Assembly (NCBI RefSeq): GCF_036867415.1
Contig: NZ_JBAJHU010000001.1
Location: 620,001 to 684,000, forward strand
From: Rossellomorea sp036867415
GTDB taxonomy: Bacteria; Bacillota; Bacilli; Bacillales; Bacillaceae_B
Direction: 5' to 3'
DNA length: 64,000 bases
The position numbers and the translations under genes were made by a program. The stretch's first letter is position 1. Each line of letters opens with the position of its first letter. Of this stretch, positions 8,810-16,551 are shown piece by piece. Under the pieces are notes generated by a model. It was not told where the DNA came from, ran no database searches, and saw only the letters and a program-made list of their open reading frames with translations.

Positions 8810-9642
8810 ATGATTCACCTTGTATTCAGCCAATCAGTTGGAGGCTGCTTGAAAATCACTCTAAGCAACATGGGGCTGAGGAATATTCATATAGTTCATG
8901 CGCTTTGGGATGTATTCTCTACCGGTCCGGTTAATGATTTGCACTGTGAAAGAGGCGTAAAAGAGCGGTTTCAGTGGAAACACAACAACCTCATCAACGA
9001 ACGTAATCACTTTGAAGAAGGCGAAAAGAATTATGATCAAACGCTGGAGTTTCTGGACTCTATTCCCAGAGGGGAATCCATCACGATCTGGGCTGGTGAA
9101 AATGCGCATGAGCAAACGGGCTTGCGTTATGCCGCTGCCCTGTTGAAAGAGAAGGATCATGCTGTATTTGTCATCAATCCGACCATGAAGTACATAAAGC
9201 TGTTTAAGCAGCCAAAGCGATTCTATATTCCATATTACTCTGGAGAAATTCCTCCAGAGAAGTTGGAGGTAATTTATAACCATTCTAAAAATGACCCTCC
9301 GCTTACAGATTATGATTTAGATGACCTGAACCGCGAATGGAAGGAGCTTTCCGAGAGTAACCAAACATTACGTTTATGGAGGAATGGAAGGCTGAATGGG
9401 GCATCTGAAGACTACTATGATGAGTTTATCCTCGATATAGCCAAAGGAATACTGAACAAACATGAAAATGAGTATATCAAAGCGGGGAGAGTCATAGGAG
9501 AGGTTATCGGGCAGATCGATCAGACGATAGGTAATGAATTCATAGAGTCCCGATTACGTGTATTGATTGGAAAGGGAAATTGGAAGCGGATGGGACCTTC
9601 ACCTCAATGCGTGACTATCATGTTCGTTTATTCACTTACTAA
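8810..9642 (+). pseudogene. DUF1835/DUF3658 protein gene with a one-base frameshift near the 3' end
   Basis: The reading frame starts at ATG 8810 after GGGAGG and encodes a DUF1835 domain (VFSQSVGGCLK near the N-terminus, WAGENAHEQTG in the middle) followed by a DUF3658-like C-terminal domain. After residue ~255 the frame no longer matches the family. Restoring one base in the A-run at 9577-9579 gives LEADGTFTSMRDYHVRLFTY and a stop at 9640-9642, which fits the expected MRxYxVRL ending. As written, the frame instead reads on to 9688 and enters the repeat element. Either a genuine inactivating or C-terminus-changing deletion or a sequencing error explains this. The restored length would be about 277 residues. 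Function of the family is unknown. Confidence 0.75.
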
Positions 9643-9658
9643 TAAAGAAAAAAGGAAA

Positions 9659-10237
9659 GACTGGGACAAATGTGTTTTATCTGAATAAGAATCCGACCTT
9701 TAATTCAAATTCGAATTAGTTCGGATTTGAATTAAAGGTCCTGTTAAAGTTTGTTATTCATTTTAGCTAGTTCAAGCGGTTGATTGGAGTGCAAGACGCA
9801 GACTCCTGCGGGAAAAGTAGCTTATGTGAGACCTGTCCAGCTCCGGCGGCTAGAGGCTCGAGGTCATAAGACAAGCAAGCCAAAAAGGCAAAAAGCGCTT
9901 TCCGGCTTGCTTGTCTTATGCTTGTCGCCTCCGAGCAAGCCGCCTCCGCTTTTCTGATTGTCCAGCTCCGGGGTTTAGAGGCACATGTCATAAGTCGACT
10001 CGTCCAAGAAGGCAAAGAACACCTTCATGGCCGATTCGCCTTATGCCACACGCCTCTGAGCAAAGCCCCTCCGCTATTCTAACCCGCAGGAGCTTTTTGC
10101 GACGAGGAGGCTCACCGGCCGCCAGCGGAAAGCGGAGTCTTGCACGGAAATCAAAAACGGTGTTTAACAGTGACAAAAAGATTTAACTAGAGATTGTTCG
10201 TCTATAGTATATAGTACTTTAGTTTTGTCTCAGCCTC
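9659..10237. repeat. Composite dispersed repeat, copy A (579 bp)
   Basis: The ends are imperfect inverted repeats (CTGGGACAAA on the left, TTTTGTCTCAGCCTC on the right). Inside are, in order, a 16-bp perfect hairpin (9695-9740), an arm containing GGAGTGCAAGAC, two related hairpin modules of about 120 bp (9836-9956 and 9960-10080, each starting TGTCCAGCTCCGG), and an inverted arm ending GTCTTGCACGGAAATCA. The same modules recur in order at 52291-52838. No transposase is present, so it is non-autonomous (MITE-like or large REP-like). Its right end overlaps the stop codon of the ArsR gene by one base. Short open frames inside it are not genes. Confidence 0.85.
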
Positions 10238-10563
10238 TATGATTCATCTTCCGCTTCTTCCACATAATATTTAAGCATCGAAAGTTTATTGTTCCAGAAG
10301 CGTTCGTAATAAGACAGCCATTCTCGTAATTCCGTGAGTGGTTCAGGATGTAGGCTGTAGATTTTTTCACGGCCGATTTTCTTCCCGCTGATCAATTCAG
10401 CTTCTGACAGGATGTGAAGATGTTTCGTGATGGCTGTCCTGCTGATCGTGAAGTGAGAGCAGATTTCAGAAATCGGCAGCTCTTTGTCAGCAAGTAATCT
10501 CATCACTTTTCGCCGAGTCGGGTCTGCAATAGCCTGAAAGACATCATGTTTCGCTGCTTCCAC
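10237..10563 (-). CDS. ArsR/SmtB family winged-helix regulator (SdpR-like)
   Basis: This 108-residue regulator has the winged-helix core AIADPTRRKVMRLLADKELPISEIC and a recognition helix around SRTAITKHLHIL. It lacks the CxC metal-binding motif of metalloregulatory ArsR proteins, so it belongs with the SdpR/autorepressor-type members that are often paired with SRPBCC proteins. It starts at GTG 10563, directly abutting the TAA of the upstream SRPBCC gene, with GGAGGAG inside that gene's last codons; the two are translationally coupled. It probably autoregulates through the tandem operators at 11018-11070. Its 3' end touches the repeat element. Confidence 0.87.
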   Translation of the reverse strand: MEAAKHDVFQAIADPTRRKVMRLLADKELPISEICSHFTISRTAITKHLHILSEAELISGKKIGREKIYSLHPEPLTELREWLSYYERFWNNKLSMLKYYVEEAEDES

Positions 10564-10995
10564 TTACTCCTCCACGACCTTACGGAGGCGGTCATTCACC
10601 AATCCGACCCATCCATTGTTCATGCGATCGCGAATGACTGATGCCTTCTCATTTGGTTTGGTAAGAATTTCATCAGATTCCTTCCATCCGGCATGCACCA
10701 GGGTGAATTCAGTTTTTCCGTCCAGATCCTTAAGGAAGAAGGACACTACCCATCCATCAGTATCCCAAGAAAAAGACAGCTTGTTCGGTTCATCGATTTC
10801 AAGCACTCTGCATGGCGAAGGGCCAAAGGGGGATTGAATATGGAATTCATGACCTGCTTTCGGTTGGAAATCATTCGGCATGAACCACTCTGCAATTCCT
10901 TCAGAAGTTGATACCGCGTCCCAAACCTTTTGGATGGGAGCGTTGAAGACGGCTGTCTGTTCGATATCCCTTACTTGTTTACGTTCGTTTGTCAT
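10564..10995 (-). CDS. SRPBCC (AHSA1-like) ligand-binding domain protein
   Basis: The 143-residue protein is a START/Bet v1-like SRPBCC protein of the activator of Hsp90 ATPase homologue type: FNAPIQKVWDAVSTSEGIAEWFMP near the N-terminus and a C-terminal helix NNGWVGLVNDRLRKVVEE. Such proteins bind small hydrophobic ligands in a cavity. I prefer ATG 10995; a GTG at 11007 is also in frame and closer to the AAGGA site. It is the first gene of a two-gene unit with an ArsR regulator, an arrangement repeated as a fusion at 12899-13684. The ligand is unknown. Confidence 0.82.
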   Translation of the reverse strand: MTNERKQVRDIEQTAVFNAPIQKVWDAVSTSEGIAEWFMPNDFQPKAGHEFHIQSPFGPSPCRVLEIDEPNKLSFSWDTDGWVVSFFLKDLDGKTEFTLVHAGWKESDEILTKPNEKASVIRDRMNNGWVGLVNDRLRKVVEE

Positions 10996-11017
10996 CGTGT
11001 AACCCACTTTCCTTATT

Positions 11018-11075
11018 ATATAACACCAAATGGTTTTACTTCAATAGGATATAACACCCTTTGGTTATATGTCAA
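11018..11075 (-). promoter_or_regulatory. Promoter and tandem operators of the SRPBCC-ArsR operon
   Basis: On the minus strand, -35 TTGACA (11070-11075) and -10 TATATC (11048-11053) are 16 bp apart. Two related plus-strand repeats, ATATAACACCAAATGGTT (11018-11035) and ATATAACACCCTTTGGTT (11049-11066), lie 31 bp (three helical turns) apart; the second fills the spacer. This suits autorepression by ArsR. Confidence 0.6.
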
Positions 11076-11222
11076 CGCTTATTAAAGGGGAAACACCCCG
11101 GTTTGAAGAATAATAGAAGGACAGGATGTTGTGGATTTCCAGCCTGTCACGTCAACGCACAAACAGACAGGAACCTGCAAACGAAAGTTGATAAACTTTT
11201 TTGTAGAAGGAGATGAATATGC

Positions 11223-12077
11223 ATGGAGATCCTCCATAGGATGAATGATTGCATCAAGTATATTGAAGAGAATCTTCAGGATAAGATAGAACACGACCAT
11301 TTGGCGCACATAGCCCTGAGTTCAAAATTTCACTTCCAGAGGATGTTTCATATCGTGACGGGTTTCACCGTAGCAGATTATATACGCAGGAGAAGGCTCA
11401 CCCTTGCTGCACAGGAACTGATGAAACCAGACGTTAAAGTTATTGATGTGGCACTTCGATATGGTTACGAAACACCTGAATCTTTTTCAAAAGCATTCCG
11501 CAAAACCCATGGAGTATCTCCCTCTGCAGTCAGGAGGTCAGGGACGTCTCTTAAAGCATTCCCCCGCATCTCTTTTCAAATTCAATTAAAAGGGGAGAAA
11601 GAAATGGATTACAGAATTGTTGAGAAAGAATCGTTTCAAGTAGTCGGAACAGGGATCAGGGTGACAATGGCTGGAGGTCAAAACAAGAATGACATCACTC
11701 ATTTCTGGAGTGAAGTGAACGGGAATGGAGTGACCCGACAAATATGCGAACAGACTGGCATGGATGAACTGATGGGCATGTGCATAGAGTTTGATCATCC
11801 TAATGAAACATTCACCTATTTCATTGGTGCGGAAAGTGATCACGACAGTGGGATTTTCGATTCGAAAAAGGTAGGAGCTGCTACATGGGCGGTATTCACA
11901 TCTGTCGGTCCGATGCCCAATGCCATCCAACACGTCTGGCAGAAAGTATACTCGGAATGGTTTCCATCAACAGGCTACGAGCACGCGGGAGGTCCTGAGT
12001 TTGAACTGTATCCACCTGGGAATGTACTGGATGACGACTATCGATGTGAAGTATGGATTCCGATTAAGAAAAAATAA
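11223..12077 (+). CDS. AraC-family regulator with GyrI-like effector-binding domain
   Basis: The 284-residue protein has an N-terminal AraC-type double helix-turn-helix (residues 1-105; second HTH around DVALRYGYETPESFSKAFRK) and a C-terminal GyrI-like small-molecule-binding domain (about 127-284), as in Rob/BltR-type effector-binding regulators that respond to drugs or amphipathic compounds. The start ATG 11223 follows AAGGAG. Inside the gene, AGGGGAGA at 11591-11598 precedes an in-frame ATG at 11604, exactly where the effector domain begins, so the sensor domain may also be made alone. It stands as a single gene divergent from the SRPBCC-ArsR operon. Confidence 0.9.
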   Translation: MEILHRMNDCIKYIEENLQDKIEHDHLAHIALSSKFHFQRMFHIVTGFTVADYIRRRRLTLAAQELMKPDVKVIDVALRYGYETPESFSKAFRKTHGVSPSAVRRSGTSLKAFPRISFQIQLKGEKEMDYRIVEKESFQVVGTGIRVTMAGGQNKNDITHFWSEVNGNGVTRQICEQTGMDELMGMCIEFDHPNETFTYFIGAESDHDSGIFDSKKVGAATWAVFTSVGPMPNAIQHVWQKVYSEWFPSTGYEHAGGPEFELYPPGNVLDDDYRCEVWIPIKKK

Positions 12078-12085
12078 ATCAACTG

Positions 12086-12122
12086 GAAAAAAGAAGCTTG
12101 GAGATACTTCCTCAAGCTTCTT
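12086..12122 (-). terminator. Terminator of the 2H phosphoesterase gene
   Basis: The stem AAGAAGCTTG (12091-12100) with CAAGCTTCTT (12113-12122) is followed on the minus strand by TTTTTT. It lies between convergent genes. Confidence 0.75.
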
Positions 12123-12129
12123 CTCATAT

Positions 12130-12678
12130 TCACTTCAGTTTTTTTGAATAAATGATCGGGGCTTCCATCGTGTTCCCGTCTTGCTCGACCAATTCAATCA
12201 ATCCCACTTCCTCGATCCTTCCTTTTGTCTGCCCGATCCTGTCCACGCAATAATGAAATGCTTTCGATAACTGATCAGGTTCAAGATTGTTGGCAAGGGT
12301 AACGTGAGGAATCCATTGTCGGGGTTCATACAATTTATTTGCCTCCGTATTATAGGTACCAAAGTGTTTATGATGTTCCGTATGAAAGTCAAGAAGCTGC
12401 TCCGTGACAGTGGGGGACAGGAACAGCGTATTGTAATTCAAGAACGAACCTATATGATTAAACGTAATATCATAGCCTCGTTTATTATCATAAAAAGTCT
12501 CCATCTGCCGGATATAGTTTTTCTTGTCGAGCTCTTTATAACTTGCGAGTGTAAGGTGAGGTCTGCCATCCTGAACCTCATCTATGTAATAAGAGATCGA
12601 CTCTTCACGTAATTCTTTCCATATATGTTTAATTAAGCGTTCAGTTTCGGTATCAAACAGTGCGATAACCCAGTACAT
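12130..12678 (-). CDS. 2'-5' RNA ligase/2H phosphoesterase family protein
   Basis: This 182-residue protein carries the two HxT(S)-type motifs of the 2H phosphoesterase superfamily: PHLTL (H41) and PHVTL (H125), separated by about 84 residues. Members hydrolyse or form 2',5'- or cyclic phosphodiester bonds in RNA or nucleotides; most bacillar members have no defined substrate. It is cytoplasmic and monocistronic, convergent with the AraC gene. The start ATG at 12678 has a GGTGGT-type site upstream. The superfamily assignment is solid; the substrate is unknown. Confidence 0.87.
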   Translation of the reverse strand: MYWVIALFDTETERLIKHIWKELREESISYYIDEVQDGRPHLTLASYKELDKKNYIRQMETFYDNKRGYDITFNHIGSFLNYNTLFLSPTVTEQLLDFHTEHHKHFGTYNTEANKLYEPRQWIPHVTLANNLEPDQLSKAFHYCVDRIGQTKGRIEEVGLIELVEQDGNTMEAPIIYSKKLK

Positions 12679-12815
12679 ATTGTAACCACCTTGTCATCGT
12701 ATTGATGAATGGATTCATCATCTATGTATCTATTTACAAGTTACCCTAAAAAGGGAAGGATAAATCGGATTCCTATTAATTACGTTCAATTGAGGAAAGG
12801 TTTCAAAGAATCAAC

Positions 12816-12867
12816 TTGACTGGTAAAAAGAATACATGTTACTATATAGTCACATATTACATGTGAC
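12816..12867 (+). promoter_or_regulatory. Sigma-A promoter with palindromic operator for the ArsR-SRPBCC fusion gene
   Basis: -35 TTGACT (12816-12821) and -10 TACTAT (12840-12845) are 18 bp apart. A perfect inverted repeat GTCACAT-N5-ATGTGAC (12849-12867) lies over the predicted transcription start, followed by a partial TTCACAT half-site. It is a good candidate for autorepression by the ArsR domain. Confidence 0.7.
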
Positions 12868-12898
12868 CATTTGTTCACATGAGAGAGGATTTTCTTTT

Positions 12899-13684
12899 AT
12901 GAATGAAGAGGAACTTTCAAGTCTGTTTAAAGCACTTGGTCATCCGATCAGACGAGCCATACTGGATATTCTTAAACAATCACCCAAAACAACGGGTGAA
13001 CTGAATGAACATTTCCCCGACGTAACCAGATATGCCATCATGAAGCACTTAAACATTCTTGAAGAGGGGGATTTGGTGTTAATCAGACGGGAAGGGAAAT
13101 ACAGAAAAAACTATTTGAATGCCGTTCCGCTTCAGGAAATGCATCGCCGTTGGGTAGGAAAATATATGGAGGCGAACGCAAACTCATTGCTGAATTTGCG
13201 TACGATCGCCGAGAATAGAAAAGGAGAGGAAGACATGAATACAGAACAAAGCCGTGCTTTTATAATTGAACAGGAAATGATGATCAAGGCTACACGGGAA
13301 GAGGTTTTTCACGCATTGACAACAAAGGCAGAGGATTGGTGGGAATTCAGGCTGGCTCCAGAAGGTGAGAAATCGCAGTTTACTTTCGATCCGGCTCCTG
13401 GTGGTCAGTTTATTGAAAAATGGGGAGACAGCCAGGGAGCGGTCTGGGGAAATGTGTATTATGTCAACGCCCCCGAAGAAATCCGGATACATGGACATTT
13501 AGGTATGCAGGGAGCCGTCAACAGTTCTTATATCTATCGTCTGGAAGAAAAGAATGGTGAAACACTACTTTCGTTATCTCATTCAGCTTCAGGTATCATT
13601 CAGGAAGACTGGGAAGAGAAACATACAGAAGGATGGAAGTATCTTCTCGGCACGTGCTTGAAAAACTATATAGAAAAAAAGTAA
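12899..13684 (+). CDS. ArsR-type helix-turn-helix fused to SRPBCC domain
   Basis: The 261-residue product joins an ArsR winged helix (residues 1-100; KALGHPIRRAILDILKQSP, recognition region TRYAIMKHLNIL) to a C-terminal SRPBCC (AHSA1-like) domain (about 113-261; EVFHALTTKAEDWWEF and a final helix TEGWKYLLGTCLKNYIEK). It is thus a one-protein regulator whose ligand pocket is the SRPBCC domain. ATG 12899 follows AGAGGA. At the domain junction AAGGAGAGGA (13221-13230) precedes the in-frame ATG 13235 (Met113), so a separate SRPBCC product is possible. It matches the two-gene SRPBCC-ArsR pair 2 kb upstream and is followed 21 bp later by another SRPBCC gene. Confidence 0.9.
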   Translation: MNEEELSSLFKALGHPIRRAILDILKQSPKTTGELNEHFPDVTRYAIMKHLNILEEGDLVLIRREGKYRKNYLNAVPLQEMHRRWVGKYMEANANSLLNLRTIAENRKGEEDMNTEQSRAFIIEQEMMIKATREEVFHALTTKAEDWWEFRLAPEGEKSQFTFDPAPGGQFIEKWGDSQGAVWGNVYYVNAPEEIRIHGHLGMQGAVNSSYIYRLEEKNGETLLSLSHSASGIIQEDWEEKHTEGWKYLLGTCLKNYIEKK

Positions 13685-13705
13685 CTTTTTTTTGGAGGAA
13701 GGTTC

Positions 13706-14140
13706 ATGGTTGATATTAAAACAGAGATAACTATTCAATGCCCGAGAGAAAAGGTGTCATCATACGCTTCAGATCCTGATCACGCTCCCGAATGGTACGT
13801 CAACATCGATTCAGCCGAGTGGCTGACGGACAAACCTTTATCTCTTGAATCTCAAATCGCTTTTAAAGCAGCGTTTTTGGGAAGAGAACTGGCTTATGTT
13901 TATAAGATAGAGGAGTATATCCCTGGTGAAAAACTGGTTATGAGAACAGCTAATGGGCCTTTCCCGATGAAAACAACCTATACGTGGGAAAAGCTTGAGG
14001 AAAATAGTACGAAGATGACGTTAAGAAACCAGGGAGAACCAAGTGGTTTCTCAAAAATATTCACCCCATTCATGTCTAAGCTCATGGAAAAAGCAAATCA
14101 GAAAGACTTAAAGAAAATAAAAGAGATACTCGAACAATAA
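13706..14140 (+). CDS. SRPBCC family protein
   Basis: This 144-residue protein has a START/polyketide-cyclase-like fold pattern (ITIQCPREKVSSYASDPDHAPEW at the N-terminus, long C-terminal helix with KLMEKANQKDLKKIKEIL). It probably binds a small hydrophobic ligand; no catalytic residues are evident. The gene begins 21 bp after the ArsR-SRPBCC fusion with a strong GGAGGA site and so is probably co-transcribed and controlled by that regulator. A rho-independent terminator follows. Specific function unknown. Confidence 0.8.
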   Translation: MVDIKTEITIQCPREKVSSYASDPDHAPEWYVNIDSAEWLTDKPLSLESQIAFKAAFLGRELAYVYKIEEYIPGEKLVMRTANGPFPMKTTYTWEKLEENSTKMTLRNQGEPSGFSKIFTPFMSKLMEKANQKDLKKIKEILEQ

Positions 14141-14155
14141 TGTATATTCAGTACT

Positions 14156-14188
14156 CCTTATCAAATTTTGATAAGGGGATTTTTTTTG
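14156..14188 (+). terminator. Terminator of the ArsR-SRPBCC operon
   Basis: The stem CCTTATCAAA/TTTGATAAGG (14156-14176) is followed by GGA and eight Ts. Confidence 0.88.
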
Positions 14189-14304
14189 AATAGTACTTAG
14201 TCGGAAATACGTAAAACGGTGTGAAAAGTCGAAAGAACATCATAATTACCATGAAGGACAAAGATAGCTCGAAAATTTGTTTTCGGAAAATTCAAATAAC
14301 ATTA

Positions 14305-14333
14305 TTGAGATACATAGAAACTTTCATTATACT
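14305..14333 (+). promoter_or_regulatory. Sigma-A promoter of lutABC
   Basis: -35 TTGAGA (14305-14310) and -10 TATACT (14328-14333) are 17 bp apart, about 55 bp before lutA. No lutR regulator gene is in the window. Confidence 0.65.
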
Positions 14334-14393
14334 GGTACTTATACTTGATAAAGAATGATCATCCCATTCTATCAGAAGGAAAGGTGCACACTT

Positions 14394-15119
14394 ATGAGAG
14401 TTTCCTTGTTTGTTACGTGTTTGGTCGATATCTTCCAGACGGATGTTGGAAAGGACACAGTTGAATTGCTTGAGAGGTTAGGGTGCGAGGTCGATTTTCG
14501 CGAAAAACAGACGTGCTGCGGTCAGCCCGCTTACAACAGTGGACATGCTGCAAAAGCGAAGGAATCAATGAAACATATGATCACCGTTTTTGAAGATTCT
14601 GATTATGTAGTAACCCCTTCCGGATCCTGTGCTGCGATGTTCAGGGAATATCCTCATGTCTTCAAAGGGGATCCGGTTTGGGAGGTACGTGCGGGGAGGC
14701 TGGCGGATAAAACCTTCGAACTCACCCAATTTATTGTGGAAGTATTGGGAGTGGAGAAGGTGGGGGCGAAGCTGGATGGTAAAGCTGCTTTTCATACATC
14801 CTGCCATATGACCCGTCTCCTCGGCGTGAAAGAAGCGCCTATGAAACTACTGCACCACGTTGACGGACTCGAAATGAAACCGCTTCCCCACAATTATCAC
14901 TGCTGTGGATTCGGCGGGACGTTTTCCGTGAAAATGTCACAGATTTCAGAACAAATGGTAGATGAAAAGGTTCGCAGTATAGAAGAAGCGGAAGCCGACA
15001 TCCTGATTGGAGCGGATTGCGGCTGCCTAATGAATATCGGAGGACGGGTCGAGCGCAAGGCAAAACCGATCAAGGTGATGCATATTGCCTCTGTCCTGAA
15101 CAGCAGGGGGGAACAGTGA
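14394..15119 (+). CDS. lutA: Lactate utilization protein A (CCG-domain Fe-S protein)
   Basis: LutA is one of three iron-sulfur subunits that oxidise L-lactate to pyruvate, allowing growth on lactate. The 241-residue protein contains two cysteine-rich CCG domains: KQTCCGQPAYNSGH near the N-terminus and HCCGFGGTF in the C-terminal half, as in GlcF and heterodisulfide reductase subunits. I start at ATG 14394, after GAAGGAAAGGTG; an upstream in-frame ATG at 14355 lacks a ribosome binding site. It is the first gene of a tight lutABC operon, two bases ahead of lutB. Confident by sequence and operon order. Confidence 0.94.
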   Translation: MRVSLFVTCLVDIFQTDVGKDTVELLERLGCEVDFREKQTCCGQPAYNSGHAAKAKESMKHMITVFEDSDYVVTPSGSCAAMFREYPHVFKGDPVWEVRAGRLADKTFELTQFIVEVLGVEKVGAKLDGKAAFHTSCHMTRLLGVKEAPMKLLHHVDGLEMKPLPHNYHCCGFGGTFSVKMSQISEQMVDEKVRSIEEAEADILIGADCGCLMNIGGRVERKAKPIKVMHIASVLNSRGEQ

Positions 15120-15120
15120 T

Positions 15121-16551
15121 ATGCCGATGAAGATCGGGGATAAACCGTTTAATGACCGGGTTTCACAAGGACTTGCAGATACCTTTATGCGCGGAGCCGT
15201 TTCATCTGCTCAGGGACGTTTCAGAAGCGGACGCATGAACGCCGCTGAAGAGCTCGGTAACTGGGAGGAATGGCGGAAACTGGGTGAAGAAATCCGGACA
15301 CACACGATTGAGAATCTTGATTATTATCTTGAATTGTTGAGTGAAAATGTGGCCAAGCGTGGCGGGCATGTTTTTTTTGCAGAGACGGCGGAGGAAGCGA
15401 ATGAATACATTACTGATGTGGTGAAAAAGAAAAAAGGCAAAAAAGTCGTCAAGTCGAAATCAATGGTGACGGAAGAAATCAATCTCAACGAAGCGCTGGA
15501 GAAAGCGGGAAGCGAAGTAATCGAGACAGATCTCGGGGAATGGATCCTGCAAGTGGACGATCATGATCCCCCGTCACATATCGTCGGACCTGCCCTTCAC
15601 AAAAATAAAGAGCAGATCCGCGATGTATTCAAGAAGAAGCTCGGCTATGACAAGACAGAGAAGCCGGAGGAGCTTGCCTTGTTTGCAAGGGAAACATTGA
15701 GGAAGGAATTCCTTCAGGCGGATATCGGCATCACGGGCTGTAATTTCGCGATAGCAGAATCCGGTACAATAACCCTTGTCACGAATGAAGGGAACGCCAG
15801 GATGTCAACGACGATCCCGAAAACACAGATCACCGTGATGGGCATGGAACGCATTGCTCCGACCTGGGAGGAAATGGAGGTACTAGTCAGCCTGTTGACC
15901 CGGGCTGCGGTAGGACAGAAGCTTTCCAGCTATGTGACGGCATTGACCGGGCCCAGACAAGCAGGGGATGCAGATGGACCGGAAGAGTTTCATCTCGTGA
16001 TCGTCGATAACGGCCGCTCCAAAATACTGGGTACTGAATTTCAATCCATCCTTCATTGTATCCGGTGTGCCGCATGCATAAATGAGTGCCCTGTATACCG
16101 TCATGTAGGAGGTCATTCCTACGGATCGATCTATCCAGGTCCGGTGGGTGCAGTGTTATCCCCGCTGCTGGGGGGCTACGATGAATATAAGGAACTTCCA
16201 TTTGCTTCGACGTTGTGTGCAGCCTGCACGGAAGCATGCCCTGTCAAAATCCCGCTGCATGAGCATCTGCTTCGTCACCGTCAGATCATCGTAGAGCGTG
16301 AAGGGAAGGCGCCTGTCTTTGAAAATTTGTCAATGAAAGCATTCAGTATGGGTACCGCTTCACCAGCGATGTACAATATCGGTTCGAGGCTTGCCCCGTC
16401 ATCGATGGCTGCCTTCACGAAAGACGGCAGGATATCAAAAGGTCCTGGCCCGTTGAAGAGTTGGACGGACATCCGTGAATTTCCTGCACCGAAAAAAGAA
16501 CGATTCAGGGACTGGTATAAAAAGAGAAGCAGAGAAGGTGGACAGAAATGA
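15121..16551 (+). CDS. lutB: Lactate utilization protein B (LUD domain, 2x[4Fe-4S])
   Basis: LutB is the 476-residue Fe-S electron-transfer subunit of the lactate oxidation complex. It has an N-terminal LUD domain (about 60-300; ESGTITLVTNEGNARM) and a ferredoxin-like region with CIRCAACINECP (starting C313) and CAACTEACP (starting C366) able to bind two [4Fe-4S] clusters. ATG 15121 follows GGGGGAACAG, one base after the lutA stop. The 3' end overlaps lutC by four bases (ATGA), so the genes are translationally coupled. Family length and order are typical of Bacillus. Confidence 0.95.
   Translation: MPMKIGDKPFNDRVSQGLADTFMRGAVSSAQGRFRSGRMNAAEELGNWEEWRKLGEEIRTHTIENLDYYLELLSENVAKRGGHVFFAETAEEANEYITDVVKKKKGKKVVKSKSMVTEEINLNEALEKAGSEVIETDLGEWILQVDDHDPPSHIVGPALHKNKEQIRDVFKKKLGYDKTEKPEELALFARETLRKEFLQADIGITGCNFAIAESGTITLVTNEGNARMSTTIPKTQITVMGMERIAPTWEEMEVLVSLLTRAAVGQKLSSYVTALTGPRQAGDADGPEEFHLVIVDNGRSKILGTEFQSILHCIRCAACINECPVYRHVGGHSYGSIYPGPVGAVLSPLLGGYDEYKELPFASTLCAACTEACPVKIPLHEHLLRHRQIIVEREGKAPVFENLSMKAFSMGTASPAMYNIGSRLAPSSMAAFTKDGRISKGPGPLKSWTDIREFPAPKKERFRDWYKKRSREGGQK

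Noticed and set aside
8699..8833. N-terminal extension of the DUF4003 protein
   Set aside because: The frame is open, but the extension overlaps the divergent promoter region and lacks a ribosome binding site; TTG 8698 has one.
9767..10186. Open reading frames of 60-90 codons on both strands
   Set aside because: They lie wholly within composite repeat A, have no ribosome binding sites, and similar frames occur at the matching place in copy B because of the repeat sequence, not protein selection.
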